A stretch of 64,000 bases of DNA, from the NCBI GenBank assembly GCA_028455995.1, contig JABELC010000008.1, positions 1,487,501-1,551,500 of the forward strand, in the 5' to 3' direction. Both the position numbers and the translations under genes were made by a program. This stretch comes from Scleromitrula shiraiana (lineage: Eukaryota; Ascomycota; Leotiomycetes; Helotiales; Sclerotiniaceae). A model generated the notes under the pieces. The model worked only from the letters and a program-made list of their open reading frames with translations. It searched no databases and was not told the origin of the DNA. This document shows, in pieces, positions 58,919-64,000 of the stretch (the first letter of the stretch is position 1; the number at the start of each line of letters is the position of its first letter).

Positions 58919-61900
58919 TCAAGCGGGGATCTTTTCTACAATCTTCTGACTTAAAGCCACCAATGTCTTTGCATTGATAACCTCCAATGTTGTAATATCG
59001 GCACCTAAATATACTCGCACCCAGTTTCTAAACTCGACCGCGACTAGACTATCGATTCCGTATCCACTTAATGGCTTGGACGGTTCTATTGGTTCACCCA
59101 GGCTCAGACTTTTCATGAACTGTCGATTGACTGCCTGGATCGCGGCGGCTAATATTGTGTCACCATTGGCTTTGGATTTGATGAGAGAAAGTAAGGTCTT
59201 CACATCATGGGAGCCCTCTTGCCTTTCCGTTACAAGATTGTTAGATCCGCCAAAAGACAGACTAGCAAAGCGCGCATCTCTTAAAGTAGCTCCGTGGTAG
59301 AGAGAAGAATCGGGGTGTAGGGGAACAGGAATGCCAGTAATCAATTGGCTGATACTAACTGCATTTACAGGAGAAGAGCTCTGTTGAAGAAGAGAAAATA
59401 AGAGGATCTTGTGGAGGAGGGCTTCATTGATGGGTGACCAGTGTTGCGTATTCAGTCGCTTTGCAACACTCTCATTTGAACTTACGTAGCCGACATCTTC
59501 GATTACCCCGAGATCAATAGAGGTGGCACGCAGGCCAAGTTGTTGCCGGTACAAGGAGAATGCGTCGAGGAAAGAACTCGCAGCTGAGTAGTTGGCTTGT
59601 CCAGTTTGGCCAATTACTCCGCATATGCTAGAGAGCATGGTGAAAAAGTCCAAAGTAAGACCTTGCTCTAGAGCAATATTGTGCAAGTTCCAAGTGCCTT
59701 GCTGCTTCGGCTTTATAGCTTCGTCAAACTCGGTAGCGGTCATGAAAGCAAACATTTTATCCTAAGCATGTCAGGTCATGTTATCAAAACTCAAGCAAAG
59801 GGTGACTGACTCTGAGAAGCATGACTCCTTGAATTATGCCAACAATAGGTTTCGCTGCACTCTTGAATGCGTATCTCACATCTTCAATCTTGACCACATC
59901 CCCTTTGATGACCACGACTTCAGTTCCGCGAGCTTTCAGCTGGAATAGCAAACCTTGTGAGGTCTCATCATCGCAACCACTTCTTGACATAACGACGAGA
60001 TGCTTGGCTCCGAGAATACTTAGGTACATTGCCAAGCTGCCACATAGGCCTTTAAGACCACCAACAATAAGGTAAGATGCATCGGCGCGTAGCGTTAACG
60101 TGAGTTTCGATGGTTGAATCTAATAGTGTTTACTTTTAGTAAAATTCTCCTCAAGATAGTGTTTACCAATCTTACCGGCACCTCAATATCTCTGTCATTA
60201 CCATCAGTTATTACGATCTTTCCCATGTGGTTTCCACTGCGCATATAACGAAAAGCATCATTGATGTCTTTGAAAGAAAACATCGTGCGCGGCTCGATAG
60301 GTTTTATATGACCTTGCGCGATCAACTCAAAGGTTTGTGAAAGGAGTCTAAGTATGTGTAAGCATTGTACAAATATTTATCTGTATAGAAGCTTTATGGC
60401 TATACCTAGCAATCGTCGACAGCGGGACGCTATCTAGTGACATGTCTATTGGTCGATACGAGGCATTGCGGCAAAATGGTTCCATGGAGAGATTGTGCCT
60501 ATCAGTCATGTCTTTCTTCCCAATCTCAACAAATGTTCCACCATCCGCAATGCAACGCCAAGACTCGTCCAGGAGGTCCCCAGAAAGGGAATTGAGCACA
60601 ACGTCTACACCTCTTCCTTTTGTTGCCTCCATGAGTGCGGGTCCAAATGCAATAGACCTAGAGGTGAAGATATGATTTGATTCAAGTCCAAATGTTTCCA
60701 TAAGAAATTTGCGCTTCTCATCTGTACCTACGGTGGCATATATCTGTAGATGTCAGTGCTCAAGATTCTCTACGTTGTTAAGCGCTTTATGATTTACCTC
60801 TGCACCAAGATATTTGCAAATCTGAATTGCAGCGATACCGACACCACCTGCTGCAGAATGAATAAGGACAGTCTATCACTGTTAGCTTGTGTTGTTCTAT
60901 GGTTGCAGTGACTTACCTGGCCCTTTTGAGTGTTCGCAAGATCGATAAGTCCGTAAAGGCAGACAAAGTACACACCGGGAAGTGTGGAAGCATCCTGTGG
61001 TAAGTCAGTGAATTATTGCATCATAATTGTCGAGTAAATGACGTACTTCAAACGACATCCAGTCGGGTAATGGATAGATTGCTTCAACGGGGCTCTGGAC
61101 CCTATTTGCAAAGCTACCTTTTCTGCTAACGACTACTCGTTGTCCAACTTTCAACGAACCCGTATTTCGCCCGAGCCTTCGGATTACACCTCCACCCTCC
61201 AAGCCCAAGAGGTGCTCATTAGCTTGCAAAAGACCCATTGCAATCGCTACATCCTTTAATGTTGTTAGAAATAGTGTTAGAAGAGAGAAAGCCTACGACC
61301 TACCTTGAAATTGAGTGAAGCTGCAAATATATCCACCTCTGCAAATCCATCTGGCAACGGAATGTCCCCGGTAGACACTTCCACATATCGTAAGGCATCC
61401 AATGACCCAGGTTGATTGCTAGTAAGTCTAACACATCCATCCTGCTTGTGTAATGGTTTCAATACTGCTTTAGCCCCATGAGTATTATCTTTTTCGGCTT
61501 GGTTGATTGGAACATCAGCAATGATTCTGCTGGTATGAAGAATGCCCCTCCGTTCAGCGTACTCGGCCTCAGATAGTTGGGGTGTCCCTGAGCGTTTCAT
61601 TCTCGTCAATACTTGATCAATGGCTCGGATAGTAGAATCTCCCGAAAATGATTCAACATCTAGAGAGACGAAGTTGACAGTCGGATCTTCGGCACGAACA
61701 GTTCTCATAAGTCCCTGAACAAGAGCACCGTTGGGATTCGTTACTTCCATTTGTGCTCCTGTGGTGACCCAAAGTAGTTGGCGGTTCTGACTGAGAAGTT
61801 CTTGAATGGCATTCCACTTGTAGGAAGTCATATTTGATAAGACCTCTGATGTCGGATCCTCTAAAACCAAAACAATGCTTGCTGGTTTTATGTCCTTGAA

Positions 61901-64000
61901 AGATGTAACGTGATGTTCGATGTTCCAGCCAGACTTTTGTAGATTTTCTGAAATGGTTCTTGAAAGGTGGCTTTCATCAGATATGTGAGCAATACTGATG
62001 ATCATATCTTGAGTAGATAGTGACGAAGAGTTCTCTTTCGTCGAAAGTATGTAAGACGATGAGACTGGCTCGACTGATTCTGATTGATTGGGTATACATG
62101 ATAATTGAGGTTGTAAATGAACAGAACGTAAAAGCTCCAAGACGCGTGCTTCATAGGAAGCTTCCATACTAATATCAGGACTCCACAACAAAAGTGATCC
62201 ATTATCAGAGATTTTATTTTGTATTGAAGCCAGAACGGTAGTCAGGTCGACAGTTTGCGCGACTGATGTTCTTATGATGATAAAATCAAATGTTTCCTCA
62301 GATTCTGCGTTCAAAGAAGATAGATCTGGGTTGATTAAGCTGAAATCAACCCCTCCAAACCCTGCGTACTTGTCCTGCGTTTGAAGAAGCAATTCATTTG
62401 TGGACAACATGAAGTGGAATCCTTGACATGCAATCCTTGAAGAAGGATTGAGCTGATATTGATCAAGCCAGATACTATCTGGCTGTTCCGTCAAGTTAAT
62501 CTCCATCGCTCTCAATGTAGGGTTTTTGTGAAGTGTCAAATCGATAATCTCGACTATCTCGCTTCCTGAATATGTTGGAATATTTGGATTCCCGGCAAGG
62601 GACCTTTCACGAACCATTTCATCCATTTGACTATCATCAAGATATGAGATATCTGGTTTCCAGCATATCTGTGTATAAGAATGAGAGTCCTGGGGATTTA
62701 TTTGGGTGTTTAAAGCACTATATCGGAGGCCTTTCATCTGAAATATGAGCCTGCCACTTTTGGAACCATAAACGGAGGAATCAGACTTGTAGGTTGTCGG
62801 ATCGTCATTCCTTCCACTCCGGCCAATCTCAGCAGAGGCAATTCCCATGCCTGTTTCTGGAAGTTCATAGTCAGGCCGAGCATATATTGTGCATTCATCA
62901 ATCATATCAGGTACCAGGACGGTATCAACTGAGCTGCGGTTGCCCCGCCAGATAGCAGCACCTGCAGTCTGGAAACATCCATCAATCGTGACAGGGTGTA
63001 AAGGGTACATCGATTGATGAAAGGAAGACTCTGGAATGGCAAATGAGAGCAGTGAACGATTTTTTTGCTCTCCTGATGTAGACTCAACAGCAATTTGAGT
63101 TTGGAATTGCTTTCCAAAACTATAACCGACGTCACTCATAGCTTTATACCACATGGAAGCCGGGAGACTATGACGTAAAGGCAATAGATCCGAATCACTT
63201 GCGTCTATTTAAACATCAGATTATGGATCGAAACTTCAGAGATAGCAATGCGGACTTACCAGGACCAGAGATATCTGTAATGCGGATCAGGCCTTGACAG
63301 TGCTCATTCGTAATATCATCCGTGATTGAGAAAATCTTAAACTCCTGCCACGACCCTTTTGGGCCATGGAAAGAGTTCAAAGACAGCAGCAATGTAGTAT
63401 CGATGCTTTCATCGAGCATCAAAGCTTTTGAAAACTTTATGTTTCGAATTCGCCAATTGTTTTGGAAGATTTGAGTTTCTTCGGGAATCTGACCTGTTGA
63501 TATTGCTTTTTGAAAAAGAGCCTCAATTGCCATAGCCACATATCCAGAGGCTGGGAAAACGATGTTTTCTCCAAGCTGAATGACACACAGGCACGTTAGC
63601 TCCACTCCTGAATGATAAAGGTGTTTTACATACCCTATGGTCTTTCAGCCATGACAAATCTTGGACCCTCAATCTCTTCTTGAATGTAGGCGCTAGCCAA
63701 GGGGTTCCTAAAACCTTACCACCAAGAAGATCGTGGTGTACGAAGCGTCTGAAGCGCCAGTCCTTACTAGCTCCACTTTCGTACCAGTATTTGGTAGTAT
63801 GATTCCACACATAATTGGGCAGGTCCACAATACAAACTGGTGGCTCCGGATCTAGATCGGCATTAACTTCCTGTATATTTACGACTCCACCCATAATGAA
63901 TAATTGACCGGCCAAATCGAACATTGAATTGCTAGAGTTGGGACCTCGTTTAAGAGCGGGAAAGTAGTGATTAGTTGTTTGAAGGTTCATAGCCCGCTTG
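58919..64000 (-). CDS. Highly reducing polyketide synthase, C-terminal part (continues past the right edge)
   Basis: An iterative type-I enzyme that builds a reduced polyketide. Ten exons are visible: 64000-63634, 63575-63260, 63204-61304, 61253-61047, 60994-60917, 60872-60798, 60743-60406, 60347-60176, 60119-59811 and 59761-58919, about 1535 residues, all introns 44-58 bp. Domain order: post-AT linker; DH with WLKDHRLGENIVFPASGY and the TIDGCFQ (DxxxQ) motif; a methyltransferase-position region with a lost SAM motif; and ER (LLGLEGGGVI, IHSAAGGVGIAA). The order ends with KR (VGGLKGLCG instead of the usual GGxGGLG, and catalytic YSAASSFLDAF) and ACP (LSGYGIDSLVAVEF). There is no thioesterase after the ACP, as is usual for reducing enzymes. 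KS and AT lie outside the window. Product unknown. Confidence 0.93.

Noticed and set aside
1..64000. CRISPR arrays, bacterial operons, riboswitches
   Set aside because: The window is eukaryotic; the repeats are simple tandem satellites without unique spacers.

Overview
This is a 64 kb piece of an ascomycete nuclear genome. The genes have short (about 44-150 bp) GT-AG introns, many with a CTAAC/CTRAY-type branch site just before the acceptor. The intergenic regions are long and rich in simple repeats, and the gene set is typically filamentous-fungal (Knr4/Smi1, Fes1, a fused PABA synthase, a highly reducing polyketide synthase). Actin codon structure and gene style suggest a leotiomycete of the Botrytis/Sclerotinia/Monilinia type. 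That placement is an inference, because no ribosomal or other marker is present.

Layout: (1) 1-4.5 kb holds the 3' part of an NAD(P)-dependent malic enzyme and a Ser-rich one-TM protein of unknown function. (2) 5-13.9 kb is an accessory region. It contains a wrecked GMC oxidoreductase and, all on the minus strand, five tandem copies of an unrecognised family of secreted Ser/Thr-rich proteins, here called A-E. Two copies carry in-frame stops and one has a doubtful frame. (3) 14.5-18.3 kb holds a CLPTM1-family membrane protein and a wax-synthase-like MBOAT acyltransferase. (4) 19.7-31.1 kb is housekeeping: a LOG-type cytokinin-activating enzyme, proteasome subunit alpha-6 (PRE5), VPS55, a bifunctional p-aminobenzoate synthase, the SNARE SEC22 and a conserved-looking unknown protein. 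(5) 31.1-36.4 kb is an AT-rich, apparently gene-free block followed by a secreted type-B carboxylesterase. (6) 36.4-52.4 kb holds actin (with a likely intron in its 3' UTR), FES1, a ureohydrolase (arginase-family) pseudogene and KNR4/SMI1, separated by 1.5-3 kb stretches full of micro- and minisatellites. (7) 52.4-64 kb holds exocyst SEC8, a secreted alpha/beta hydrolase and the C-terminal half (DH-degenerate MT-ER-KR-ACP) of a reducing polyketide synthase that runs off the right edge.

SEC22, VPS55, SEC8, actin and KNR4 all serve secretion and polar growth, but they are not adjacent in a way that implies co-regulation. The secreted hydrolase and the PKS may be the edge of a metabolite cluster that continues beyond position 64000. 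The most novel-looking content is the A-E family. Its members share a signal peptide, a mucin-like Ser/Thr region, a Cys-containing hinge and a C-terminal module split by a phase-1 and then a phase-0 intron. All exon boundaries were derived by reading splice signals and reading frames by eye, without transcripts or database searches.
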